From Actinoallomurus liliacearum (GTDB taxonomy: Bacteria > Actinomycetota > Actinomycetes > Streptosporangiales > Streptosporangiaceae), in NCBI RefSeq assembly GCF_039542035.1, contig NZ_BAABHJ010000008.1, positions 496,001 to 560,000 on the forward strand: a stretch of DNA of 64,000 bases, written 5' to 3'. How positions within the stretch are numbered: the first letter of the stretch is position 1; every line of letters starts with the position of its first letter. Below are positions 1-7,863 of the stretch, piece by piece. The notes below the pieces were generated by a model. It had not been told where the DNA came from, ran no database searches, and saw nothing but the letters and a program-made list of their open reading frames with translations. Position numbers and translations under genes: made by a program.

Positions 1-12
1 CAGCTCACCGGC

Positions 13-1497
13 TCAGCCGCAGGCGTTCTTCAGCGAGACCGCGCCGTTGGATCCGGTGGACGAGGCCGTCGCACTGGGTGTGACGCGCGAAGTCTTCCGT
101 TTGTTCGACTTGGCGGTGGCGCTGGTGGTCGGCGTGGGTTTGGTCTGCTGGGGGTTGTCGCTCGCCGCGATGGCCTTGGCCGCCGCGTTCCGCATGACCA
201 GGGTGCTCGGCTGGTAGACGTGGAAGCCGGGGATCTTGTCGGGGTTGTAGGCGAGGCTGTGGATGTCGGCGCCGTTCTTCACGGTGCCGGACAGCTTCAC
301 GAGCGCCGGCAGCAGCGCCGACGGGATGTTCGTGTAGATCGTGTTGGTCGCGGCCTTGGCCAGCTTCTCGAAGTGGGTGACGACCTTCTGCGGGTCGGCC
401 TGCTCGGCGATGTCCTTCATCAGGCACTTCTGCCGGTCCATCCGGTGGAAGTCGTCGTCGGCGTGCCGGCTGCGGCCGTACCACAGGGCCTTCTCGCCGT
501 TCAGGTGGTGCGTGCCCGGCAGGAGATAGCCGGACGGCGGGATGCCCCGCTCCGGCTCGCCGCCGATGGGCAGCTTCTTCTCGATGTGGACCGTTACACC
601 GCCCATGGCGTCCACGATGTCCTTGAACCCGTTCAGGTTCACCAGCACGTAGTAGTGGATCTTGATGCCGAGGAGGTACCCGATGACCTCTTCGAGCAGG
701 TGCGGGCTGCGCTGGGCCGCCTTCTTGTACTTCGGCAGCAGGTCGGCGTGCCGCTGCGCCTCGATGTAGACCTCGTTGAGCAGCCCCTGGTCTCCCGGGT
801 CTCCGGTGTAGCCCTGCGGCCACCGCGACCGCAGCCGCGGCGGCACCTGGAAGTGCTGCAGGTTCCGGGGCAGGCTCAGCAGGACCGTGTCGCCGGTCTT
901 GGTGTTGATGCTGGCGACCGTCATGCTGTCGGTACGGATGCCGCTGCGGTCCTTACCGCCGTCACCGCCCAGCAGCAGGACGTTGACCCGCGGCATGTCC
1001 TTCCACGGGTTGGCCGCGTTCACCTTCTGGCCGGAGCTGTCGTCGCCGGGGAAGATCTTCGACAACGTGTCGCGCAGCACATAAGTGGTGTTCGCCGCGT
1101 ACACGAACGGCGTGCAGATCAACAGCGACAGCACCACGACCAGCGACGTCGACGCCACCCGCATCGTCGTCGGCAATCCCACCGGCCGCACCACCTGATA
1201 CGACCGGATCACCACCGACGCCCACACCAGCGCCAGCGCCAGCAAGGCGGCGATGATGACGTTCAGCCACGTGCCCTGCACGGCGATCTGCTTCAACTTC
1301 TCCTGGAACGCCAGCCCTGTGGTGGCGGTCCCCACGATCAGCAGTGCGAGGATTCCCATCAGGGTGAACCCGGCGGCGCGGCGACCGGCCGCCACGTGAG
1401 CCACTCCCCACACGACCGCGGAGGCGAGGGTCAGCCCCAGCGCCCGCCACAGACCGGCGACGGGTACCGGCTCACGCCTCCCAACCTGCCGTGCCAT
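13..1497 (-). CDS. LytR-CpsA-Psr (LCP) family cell-wall ligase, copy 1
   Basis: Membrane protein of 494 aa. The family moves lipid-linked glycopolymers onto peptidoglycan outside the membrane. Residues 1-150 contain about four hydrophobic segments; the LCP domain begins near residue 170 with NVLLLGGDGG and continues with RTDSMTVAS, the polyphosphate-contacting SLPRN, and GRSRHADDDFHRMDRQ. A Thr/Ser-rich tail ends in AVSLKNACG. The ATG at 1497 has AGGAGA 4 nt upstream, so it is preferred over a further upstream in-frame codon at 1527. The next gene upstream on the same strand is a longer paralogue, which points to tandem duplication. The polymer substrate cannot be told from sequence. Confidence 0.93.
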   Translation of the reverse strand: MARQVGRREPVPVAGLWRALGLTLASAVVWGVAHVAAGRRAAGFTLMGILALLIVGTATTGLAFQEKLKQIAVQGTWLNVIIAALLALALVWASVVIRSYQVVRPVGLPTTMRVASTSLVVVLSLLICTPFVYAANTTYVLRDTLSKIFPGDDSSGQKVNAANPWKDMPRVNVLLLGGDGGKDRSGIRTDSMTVASINTKTGDTVLLSLPRNLQHFQVPPRLRSRWPQGYTGDPGDQGLLNEVYIEAQRHADLLPKYKKAAQRSPHLLEEVIGYLLGIKIHYYVLVNLNGFKDIVDAMGGVTVHIEKKLPIGGEPERGIPPSGYLLPGTHHLNGEKALWYGRSRHADDDFHRMDRQKCLMKDIAEQADPQKVVTHFEKLAKAATNTIYTNIPSALLPALVKLSGTVKNGADIHSLAYNPDKIPGFHVYQPSTLVMRNAAAKAIAASDNPQQTKPTPTTSATAKSNKRKTSRVTPSATASSTGSNGAVSLKNACG

Positions 1498-1754
1498 GAA
1501 GTCTCCTGATCCTCTGCTCGCGAGCAAAGCTCGCTCCGGGCGCGCATCCCCATCAGGGACGTGCGGCCGCGCCGACCGGTTTGCAAAGTGATTGACTAGA
1601 TGCGGTCAGTAACCATTGGCATTGACCGATGGATCGTACCCGACCTGTGACCCAACCTGGACCGATAGCACGGTAAGGCACACTGGCCCCACTTATCGCC
1701 GCATTCATGAAAAGCTCATGAAGTGCCGCGTGAATGGCGTATATCCAGTACGGA

Positions 1755-3881
1755 CTAGCCGCAGGCGGCCGTCAGCGAGACCGCCTTGTCCTTCGTGTGG
1801 GCCGTGGGCGACGCACTGCCGGACGCGTCATCCCCGGCACTCGGGGTGGCCGAGTCACCCGGAGACGCCGCCGCGCTCGCCCCGGCCGAGGCCCCCGCGG
1901 ACCCCGACGGCCCCGGGCTGCTCAGCCCGGCCGGCGACGCCGCGGGCGCCGGAGTGGCCGACGGCTGCGCGGAGGTGCTCGCGCCGCCGGACGCCTCGGG
2001 TGAGGGGGTGGCGGTCGCCGAACGCTCCTCGCTGGCCGCGAGCGCGGCGGCCGCCGCACGCCGCATGACCTGCAGGTCCGGCCGGTAGACGTGGAACTGC
2101 GGCGGAACGAACATCAGGCTGCTGATCTGCGCGCCGTGCTTCATCGTCTCGGAGAGCGTGATGAGGGCGGGCAGCAGTTCGGCCGGGATGTTGGTGGAGA
2201 TCGTCTTCTTCGCGGCGGCCGCGAGCTGCTGGAACCGGGTCAGCACCCGCTGCGGGTCGGCCTGCTCGGCGATCGCCTTCATCAGGCACTTCTGCCGCCC
2301 CATCCGGGTGAAGTCGTCGCTCGCCGTCCGCGACCGCCCGTACCAGAGCGCCTCTTTGCCGCTGAGGTCCCGGTCCCCGGTCTTGAGCACCCCGGTGGGC
2401 GCACTGCCGTCCTCCGGACCGCCGAACGGGATGTCGTGGGCGATGTGCACCTTCACCCCGCCCATCGCGTCGACGATGTCGGCGAAGCCGAACAGGTTGA
2501 CGAGGATGTAGTAGTCGATGGGCTGGTCGATGAGGTACGAGATCTCCTCACGGACCAACTCGGGCCCGCGCCGGCCCTTGCCGAAGCCGGGCACGAGCGA
2601 AGGATCGTCCTCGGCGTCCTGGAACAGCTCGTTCAGCAGGCCCTGGTCGCCCGGGGCGCCCACCCCGGTGAACCCGTCCGGCCAGCGGGACCGCAGGCGG
2701 GGCAGAACCGGGAAGTGCTGCAGGTTCCGGGGCAGACTGAACAGCACCGTGTCCCCGGTCTTCGTGTCGATGCTGGCGACCGTCATGCTGTCCGTACGGA
2801 TGCCGATGCGGTCACCGGCCCCGTCCCCGCCGAGCAGGAGGACGGTGACCCGCGGCTTGTCCTTCCACGGGTTCTCCACGTTGACCGGCTGCGGCCGCGC
2901 CTGGTCGCCGTGGAAGATCGTGCCGATCGTGTCCCGCAGGGTGTAGGTGCTGCGCGCGGCCCAGACGAGCGGCGAGCACACCCCGACGGCGAGCACCAGG
3001 ACCATCGCGCCCGCGAGGACCCGCGCGGTCCGGGCCATCCCGGTGGGGCGGACCACCTGGTAGGAGCGGACGACGATGCCGGCCCACAGGAGCGCGAGCG
3101 CCAGGATGCCGCCGGTGATTCCGGCGAGCCAGTCCCGCTGCACCGCGATGTTCTTGAGGTCGTGCTGGTACCGCAGGGCGACGAATACCCCGCCGCCGAC
3201 CAGGATGGCGAACAGGCCCATCAGGAGGATCCCGGCGACACGGCGTCCGGCCCAGAGGTGCGCGACGCCCCAGACCACCGCGGAGGCGACCGTCAGCCCG
3301 AGTGCGTGCACGAGACCGCGCCAGGACCCGCCGCCCTTCGCGTTCTCGGCATCGGCATCGGCATCGGCATCGGCATCGGCATCGGCATCGGCATCGGCGG
3401 GAGTCTCCTCGCCGGACGCGGCCTCGGCCGCTGCCGCGTCCTCGGCGTCCACCGCGTCGGTATCGGCGTCGGCGCCGCCCGGGTCGGTGGCATCCGCGTC
3501 GGACGGGGCGTCGTCCGCGGTGTCGGCCGTACTGGACGGGGTGCCGTCGGCCGTGCCGGACGTGGACGCGGTGTCATCAGGTCGGGCCGCGTCGGCCGCA
3601 GTGGCGTCCACGTCGGACGCGGCGACGTCCGTACGGTCACCCGCTGCGGTCTCGGCGCCCGTCGGGGTCGCGCGTTTGGGCGCCGCCGCGGCCTGGACGA
3701 CGGAGATGCCGTCCTCGGCCAGCGCGCCGCGCCTGCCGCCTACTCCGGCCGCAGAACCCTTTGCCCCCGCACGCCCTCCGGCGTCGCCCTCGCCGTCCTG
3801 GGCCGGGGAGTCGCCCCCCGTTTCACCGGCGGCGGCGTCCTCGCTGCCGTCGGAGACGCCGTCCACCGCGCCTTGTCCCAT
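1755..3881 (-). CDS. LytR-CpsA-Psr (LCP) family cell-wall ligase, copy 2, with long acidic N-terminus
   Basis: Paralogue of the downstream LCP gene (708 aa). The first 190 residues are a disordered Ala/Asp/Thr/Gly-rich region, cytoplasmic by the membrane layout, that includes a run of alternating Ala-Asp. Then come the same multi-span membrane block (GVAHLWAGRR, RSYQVVRPTG) and LCP domain: TVLLLGGDG, RTDSMTVAS, SLPRN, GRSRTASDDFTRMGRQ. The Ser/Pro/Ala-rich tail ends in AVSLTAACG, almost the same as in copy 1. ATG at 3881 follows AGGAG with 5 nt spacing; a GTG two codons earlier is too close to that site. About 257 bp separate it from copy 1, enough for an own promoter there. Confidence 0.93.
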   Translation of the reverse strand: MGQGAVDGVSDGSEDAAAGETGGDSPAQDGEGDAGGRAGAKGSAAGVGGRRGALAEDGISVVQAAAAPKRATPTGAETAAGDRTDVAASDVDATAADAARPDDTASTSGTADGTPSSTADTADDAPSDADATDPGGADADTDAVDAEDAAAAEAASGEETPADADADADADADADADAENAKGGGSWRGLVHALGLTVASAVVWGVAHLWAGRRVAGILLMGLFAILVGGGVFVALRYQHDLKNIAVQRDWLAGITGGILALALLWAGIVVRSYQVVRPTGMARTARVLAGAMVLVLAVGVCSPLVWAARSTYTLRDTIGTIFHGDQARPQPVNVENPWKDKPRVTVLLLGGDGAGDRIGIRTDSMTVASIDTKTGDTVLFSLPRNLQHFPVLPRLRSRWPDGFTGVGAPGDQGLLNELFQDAEDDPSLVPGFGKGRRGPELVREEISYLIDQPIDYYILVNLFGFADIVDAMGGVKVHIAHDIPFGGPEDGSAPTGVLKTGDRDLSGKEALWYGRSRTASDDFTRMGRQKCLMKAIAEQADPQRVLTRFQQLAAAAKKTISTNIPAELLPALITLSETMKHGAQISSLMFVPPQFHVYRPDLQVMRRAAAAALAASEERSATATPSPEASGGASTSAQPSATPAPAASPAGLSSPGPSGSAGASAGASAAASPGDSATPSAGDDASGSASPTAHTKDKAVSLTAACG
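3351..3398. repeat. Hexanucleotide microsatellite (ATCGGC)x8
   Basis: Eight exact tandem copies of ATCGGC, preceded by a partial copy, inside the LCP copy 2 gene. On the coding strand they encode alternating Asp-Ala. Unit length is a multiple of three, so slippage would change the length of the acidic run without a frameshift. Confidence 0.95.
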
Positions 3882-4252
3882 ATGCACTCCTGTGTCCCAG
3901 CCGCCAGCCTAGATCATCCGCCGGGCGAGACCCACGAGGTACTCACCCGGCCCGCCGTACGACCGGTGGAACACGGACGGTCGCACGACCGCGGTGCGAA
4001 CGATCACCTTTCCGGCAACGAACGACACCGCCAAAGAATCCCTTAATGCCCGAAATAGACCGAATTAAGCCATTATGGCCACATATCGAGTTTCTCCGGG
4101 CTTGTAGATCACCGGCGAGAGCCCAAGGATCTCAGCGCCGGACCCACCCGGCGAGCGTCACCGGACGGCGGCGGGTCCGTGTCCCGCCAAGGCTTCGTCC
4201 GCACTTCCTCCAGGAAGACCATGGGCCGTCAATGCCGCTTCCAGAGAGTGGC
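3882..4252. other. Intergenic region upstream of LCP copy 2
   Basis: About 370 bp without a supported gene. The part between 4000 and 4110 is less GC-rich than its surroundings and is the likely place for the LCP copy 2 promoter. No clear hairpin, repeat or small open frame with a ribosome site was seen. Confidence 0.5.
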
Positions 4253-4714
4253 TCACCGGACGAGCGGCCGCGTCAGGAGGGGGTCCGGGAAGGCGGAGAC
4301 GATCTCCCGTGCCGCCTTTCCCCTGACTCCCAGGTTCAGGCGCACCAGCGACTGGCCGGCACTGCGATCCGCGACGATGACCTCGTTCAGCAGCCCCCGT
4401 TTCAGGGTGGCGGTCAGCGCCTGGATCGGCGCGTCGAAGACCAGCCTGCCGAGGTCCAATCCGCTGTGGATGCGCTCGATCATCAGCAGGCGGTACGACG
4501 TGACGACGACCCAGACCGCCGGCGGCACCGCGACGACGAGCAGCCCCATACTTCCCGAGGTCACCGCGGACACCGCGAGCGAGGCTGCCGCCCCCTTGGT
4601 GAGGGTCTCGGCCAGCCGCTTCTTGACGCCGCCCTTCACCTGCGCGGTGGTCGCCAGCACGACGCTCTCGACGAGGCTCGAACGTCCGTGACGACGCCGG
4701 CCCCCGGCGATCAC
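4253..4714 (-). CDS. Small membrane protein of unknown function
   Basis: About 153 aa, unrecognised. A basic N-terminal region is followed by a hydrophobic stretch, roughly residues 45-85, containing SMGLLVVAVPPAVWVVVTSY, which can make one or two membrane spans, and a polar C-terminal half. The start is uncertain: GTG at 4714 lies 19 bp after the stop of the EF-hand gene and lacks a strong ribosome site; a GTG further in is possible. The close spacing and same strand suggest one transcript with the EF-hand gene. Confidence 0.6.
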   Translation of the reverse strand: MIAGGRRRHGRSSLVESVVLATTAQVKGGVKKRLAETLTKGAAASLAVSAVTSGSMGLLVVAVPPAVWVVVTSYRLLMIERIHSGLDLGRLVFDAPIQALTATLKRGLLNEVIVADRSAGQSLVRLNLGVRGKAAREIVSAFPDPLLTRPLVR

Positions 4715-4733
4715 CGGGAACCGGCGGGCCGCC

Positions 4734-4937
4734 TCAGGAGCTCCACGCCCTGGCGAACTCCGCCAGGTTGATGCGTCCGTCCCCGTCGTCGTCGGCGTGG
4801 GCGAAGATCGAGTTGATCTCATCGCCGCTGACGGCCTCGTGGCGGCGGGTCATGGCGAGCTTGAACTCCATCGCCGTGATGTACCCGTCGCCGTCGTAGT
4901 CGATCTCCTTGAAGGTCCGCACGACCTCGTCGTCCAC
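4734..4937 (-). CDS. Small EF-hand calcium-binding protein
   Basis: 67 aa, almost entirely two EF-hand loops: DYDGDGYITAMEF near residues 11-23 and DDDGDGRINLAEF near 48-60. Both have Asp at positions 1, 3 and 5, Gly at 6, a hydrophobic residue at 8 and Glu at 12, so both should bind Ca2+. No signal peptide, so it is probably cytoplasmic. Start chosen at GTG 4937 because AGGAGG lies 5 nt upstream; the frame stays open further upstream but without a ribosome site. Similar two-EF-hand proteins are common in actinomycetes and are often described as Ca2+ buffers or sensors. It precedes a small membrane protein on the same strand. Confidence 0.85.
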   Translation of the reverse strand: MDDEVVRTFKEIDYDGDGYITAMEFKLAMTRRHEAVSGDEINSIFAHADDDGDGRINLAEFARAWSS

Positions 4938-5245
4938 CAGTGCCTCCTGTCGGCCCGTACGTCTCCGGCAGCGGTCACCGTACGGCCCGGACCCGGCGCC
5001 GCGCGACACCGTTGTCCGAACCGGCCCGGCCGGGCGGCCGACCCCTCCCGGCGATCGCGAGGGCCGACACCGGCTCGCCGAGCCCGACGCCGAGCGGCTC
5101 GGCGGCTGGGCCTCCCGCCGCCCCCGGAGGACATTTTGCCTGCTCAGGGCACTGTTCTGTCTGGTTTGTTAGATAGTATCCATTTTCCACCGTTGTACGT
5201 AACTTTGTCACGATCTTGGGACGATGTGGCGGGACGGAGATACCG
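4938..5245. other. Divergent intergenic region, EF-hand gene / sigma-factor gene
   Basis: About 308 bp between divergent genes. A less GC-rich block at 5145-5215 probably carries the sigma-factor gene promoter. A GTAAC at 5199-5203 resembles an ECF -35 element, which would fit autoregulation, but no convincing -10 partner was found. Confidence 0.4.
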
Positions 5246-7129
5246 ATGTCCTTGACCGAGGCCCTACGGACGGGTGCTCCGCAGGCGTTCGGCGCGCTCT
5301 ATGACGAGTACGGCGAAGCGCTCTACGCCTACTGCTATGTCATGGTCGGCGTCGAAGCGGGTGACGCGCTGCACGACGTCTTCGTCGCCGTCGCCCGCGA
5401 TCCGGGCGCCGTTCCGGATGACGACGCGCGGCTTCCGATGTGGCTGCACTCGCTCGCCCGAGCCCAGTGTGTACGGCGCGGCGCCCTTCTTCGCGGCGTC
5501 GCGACGACCACGTCGACCGACCCGCTGCGGCGCGCGCTGGCCCTCCTGAGTCCCGGAGACCGCGAGGTCCTGGCCCTGACGAACGCTCTCGACCCGGAGC
5601 AGACCGCCCAGGTCCTCGGCGTGACGCGGAACGCCGCCGAGACACTCGCGTGGGACGCGCAGCAACGTCTGGAACAGGCCGCTGCCTCCGTACGGGGCGA
5701 GGAGACGCGGAACTCGGCCATGCTCGCCCCGCTGAGCGGGGAGGCGCTGCACCGGCTGGTGACACTCGGATACGAGCCTCCGGCGGGGCAACGCGACCGG
5801 ATACTGGCCTCGTGCGCCGCGGCCGCGCCCGCGCCGCCGGCGACGGGATTCGACGCCGGCGCGACACCCTCGCTCGACGGCTCCCCCACGTCGGCCGATG
5901 ACGCCACTCGGCAGATCCCGGCCATCTCCCCGGATCAGGCGGCCACCGCGCCGCTGGGCCAGGTCGGCGGAACCTCCGCGGACGCGCGACCGGATCAGCC
6001 CGTACCCGGTGACTCCCGGCCCGCCGAGCCCGGCGCTTCCGAGGCTGAACCGGCCGGTTCGGAGTCGGCGGCCTGGGCGGCCCTCGACGCCGCGTGGGCC
6101 GAAGACGCGAACGCGATCACCGGCGGGCAGCCGCCCGCCCGCGGTACGCACGCCAAGCCGAAGAAGTCATCGGGCGGCGGCCGGCTCCTCCCGGTCGTGG
6201 CCCTGGTGGCCTGCGTCGCCGCGGCGACGGGCACGGCCTTCGCGCTGACCGGCTCACACGGCACGCACGACACCGGCGCGGCCGTCCACCAGAGCGCGCG
6301 GCCGAGCCCTTCGACCCAGTCGCCCTCCTCGGCGGATCCGACGATCCCCTCACCGAAGGCGGTCACGTCTCACCCGAGCAAGTCGCCGACGCCGACCCGG
6401 ACCAGCACCGCGCCCACGACCGCGACGCCTCGGCGGACCACCGCCCCGGCAGGCGGCTCGAAGTCGTCGACCCCGACGTCGTCCGCCAAGGCGACGCCGA
6501 CGACCGAACCGACCTCGTCGTCCGCATCGACTCCGACCGCGAAGCCGACTCCGTCCGCCGAGCCGAGCTCGCCCGCTCAACCGACCCCGACCGCCGAACC
6601 GACTCCCTCCGCCGAGCCGACCCCGACGGCCAAGCCGAGCAAGACAGCCAAGCCGAGCAAGACGGCCCGTCCAACCCACACCCCACGGCCGTCCCGCACC
6701 GCCAAATCCACCCACAGACCGAAACCGACCCACACCGCCAGGCCGACCAGGCCGGCCACGTCCCCGGACCGGTCGACGAGCCGGCCGAGGCCGCATCGCA
6801 CCACTACGTCAGGTGACGGGTCCACCGGCGGTGGCGGGAGCGTCGGCCATCGAGGGTCCGCTCAGGCCTGCGAGGGAACGTCCGGGCGAGCGTCTCGTTG
6901 TGCTCAGCCCTACCCTTGGCGCGTTGAACCCCCGCAGCGTCCAGGCTTCCCTCAGCGCTCCAACGGTTCCAACTCTGGTTCTGCTCAGGACGATCAGGAC
7001 GGTTACGGTCAGGACGGTCGAAGCCTCCCCCAGCGCTCTAACGGTTTCGATCCCGGTTTCGGCCAGGGCGGTCAGGGCCGTCCCCAGCGCCCTGACAGTC
7101 CTCAGTTCGCTCAGCGTCCCCGGTGGTGA
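5246..7129 (+). CDS. ECF-type sigma factor fused to a transmembrane segment and Pro/Thr/Ser-rich tail
   Basis: 627 aa. Residues 1-80 resemble sigma-70 region 2 (FGALYDEYGEALYAYCY, DALHDVFVAVARD). Residues 95-145 resemble region 4 (LRRALALLSPGDREVLALT, EQTAQVLGVTRNAAET). A linker leads to one hydrophobic span near residue 315 (LLPVVALVACVAAATGTAFAL), then about 290 residues rich in Pro, Thr, Ser and Lys, with two Cys and two related PQRSNG blocks near the end. The layout predicts a sigma factor anchored in the membrane with an exported tail. ATG 5246 follows GGAGA by 5 nt. No anti-sigma gene lies beside it. The reading frame of the last 100 residues is less certain, as another frame is also open there. 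Confidence 0.8.
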   Translation: MSLTEALRTGAPQAFGALYDEYGEALYAYCYVMVGVEAGDALHDVFVAVARDPGAVPDDDARLPMWLHSLARAQCVRRGALLRGVATTTSTDPLRRALALLSPGDREVLALTNALDPEQTAQVLGVTRNAAETLAWDAQQRLEQAAASVRGEETRNSAMLAPLSGEALHRLVTLGYEPPAGQRDRILASCAAAAPAPPATGFDAGATPSLDGSPTSADDATRQIPAISPDQAATAPLGQVGGTSADARPDQPVPGDSRPAEPGASEAEPAGSESAAWAALDAAWAEDANAITGGQPPARGTHAKPKKSSGGGRLLPVVALVACVAAATGTAFALTGSHGTHDTGAAVHQSARPSPSTQSPSSADPTIPSPKAVTSHPSKSPTPTRTSTAPTTATPRRTTAPAGGSKSSTPTSSAKATPTTEPTSSSASTPTAKPTPSAEPSSPAQPTPTAEPTPSAEPTPTAKPSKTAKPSKTARPTHTPRPSRTAKSTHRPKPTHTARPTRPATSPDRSTSRPRPHRTTTSGDGSTGGGGSVGHRGSAQACEGTSGRASRCAQPYPWRVEPPQRPGFPQRSNGSNSGSAQDDQDGYGQDGRSLPQRSNGFDPGFGQGGQGRPQRPDSPQFAQRPRW

Positions 7130-7251
7130 GACCGGCGCGCCGCGGAGCCTCCCATCGACCGGTCACGCGGCGGCGTGGGGAGCGATGCGGATCGCGCGCC
7201 AGGTGACGAACGACTGGTCGTAGCGCGATGCGACGCGGCCGGTCAGTCGGC

Positions 7252-7694
7252 GGCTGGCGTCGGCAGCCCGGCGCGGGACTACGCGGACAGTCGTACGCCC
7301 GCCTCGCCCATGCCGGCGGCGTGGGACGTGTGGTGGCGCTGGCCGAGCCCGACCCGGGCCGCCGCGCGGCGGCCGCCGAGGAGTTCGGCGCCCCCTCCGA
7401 CCGGGTCCATGCCGACTGGAGCGACCTGGCCGCGCAGGAGCGGCTGGCCGACGCCGCGATCGTGGCCACCCAGGACCGCCAGCACACCGGGCCCGCCGTC
7501 CGGCTCGCCGACCGCGGCTACCACATCCTGCTCGCCGACTCCTCGAAGCTCGACCGCACCGACCTGGCCCTGGTCTGCCCGCTGGCCGACATCCACCTCC
7601 TGATCACCGGCGACGGCACCGACGAGGCGCCCTGAGCCGCCTGCGCGACAGAGGCCTGTCCAGCGAAGTCGCGCAACTCGGCGACCACCCCTGA
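7252..7694 (+). pseudogene. Decayed chimera: Gfo/Idh/MocA N-terminal part joined to DeoR-type C-terminal part, frameshifted
   Basis: The frame through 7635 encodes RGQSYARLAHAGG and VVALAEPDPGRRAAAAEEFG, then DWSDL and AIVATQDRQHTGPAV, the usual Rossmann-fold start of Gfo/Idh/MocA oxidoreductases. Just where that family would read HVLLEKPMA, the sequence reads HILLADSSKLDRTDLALVCP and then DIHLLIT, which is the end of the DeoR effector domain (ADSSKFGR, IDxLITD). The frame stops at 7635, but the next frame continues the DeoR-like match as LSRLRDRGLSSEV up to a stop at 7694. No initiation signal is visible. Both families are assigned by recognition of short motifs. Confidence 0.55.
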
Positions 7695-7863
7695 CCACGG
7701 CCGCCTGGCGACTGGTGTTCGCGGGCTTGGCAGCAGTCGTAGCGTCCCTCGGCACCGGCCCTGAATTCGGCCGATTTCCCCGAGCCCCTACGATGGCGAC
7801 GGCTCCTTCCCGGGGTTGGAGCCTGCTAACCGGGTCTAGGGCCATTCAACAGGACGGAACAGC

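Noticed and set aside
220..1509. Long plus-strand open frame opposite LCP copy 1
   Set aside because: Opposite-strand shadow of a gene with clear LCP motifs; the peptide is low-complexity Val/Arg/Asp and has no domain.
2091..4046. 651-codon plus-strand frame opposite LCP copy 2
   Set aside because: Shadow caused by high GC at third positions; includes the GIGIGI run that is only the antisense of the hexamer repeat.
5195..5226. ECF-type autoregulatory promoter before the sigma-factor gene
   Set aside because: GTAAC is present but no -10 element at 16-18 nt matches a known ECF pattern; not claimed as a promoter.
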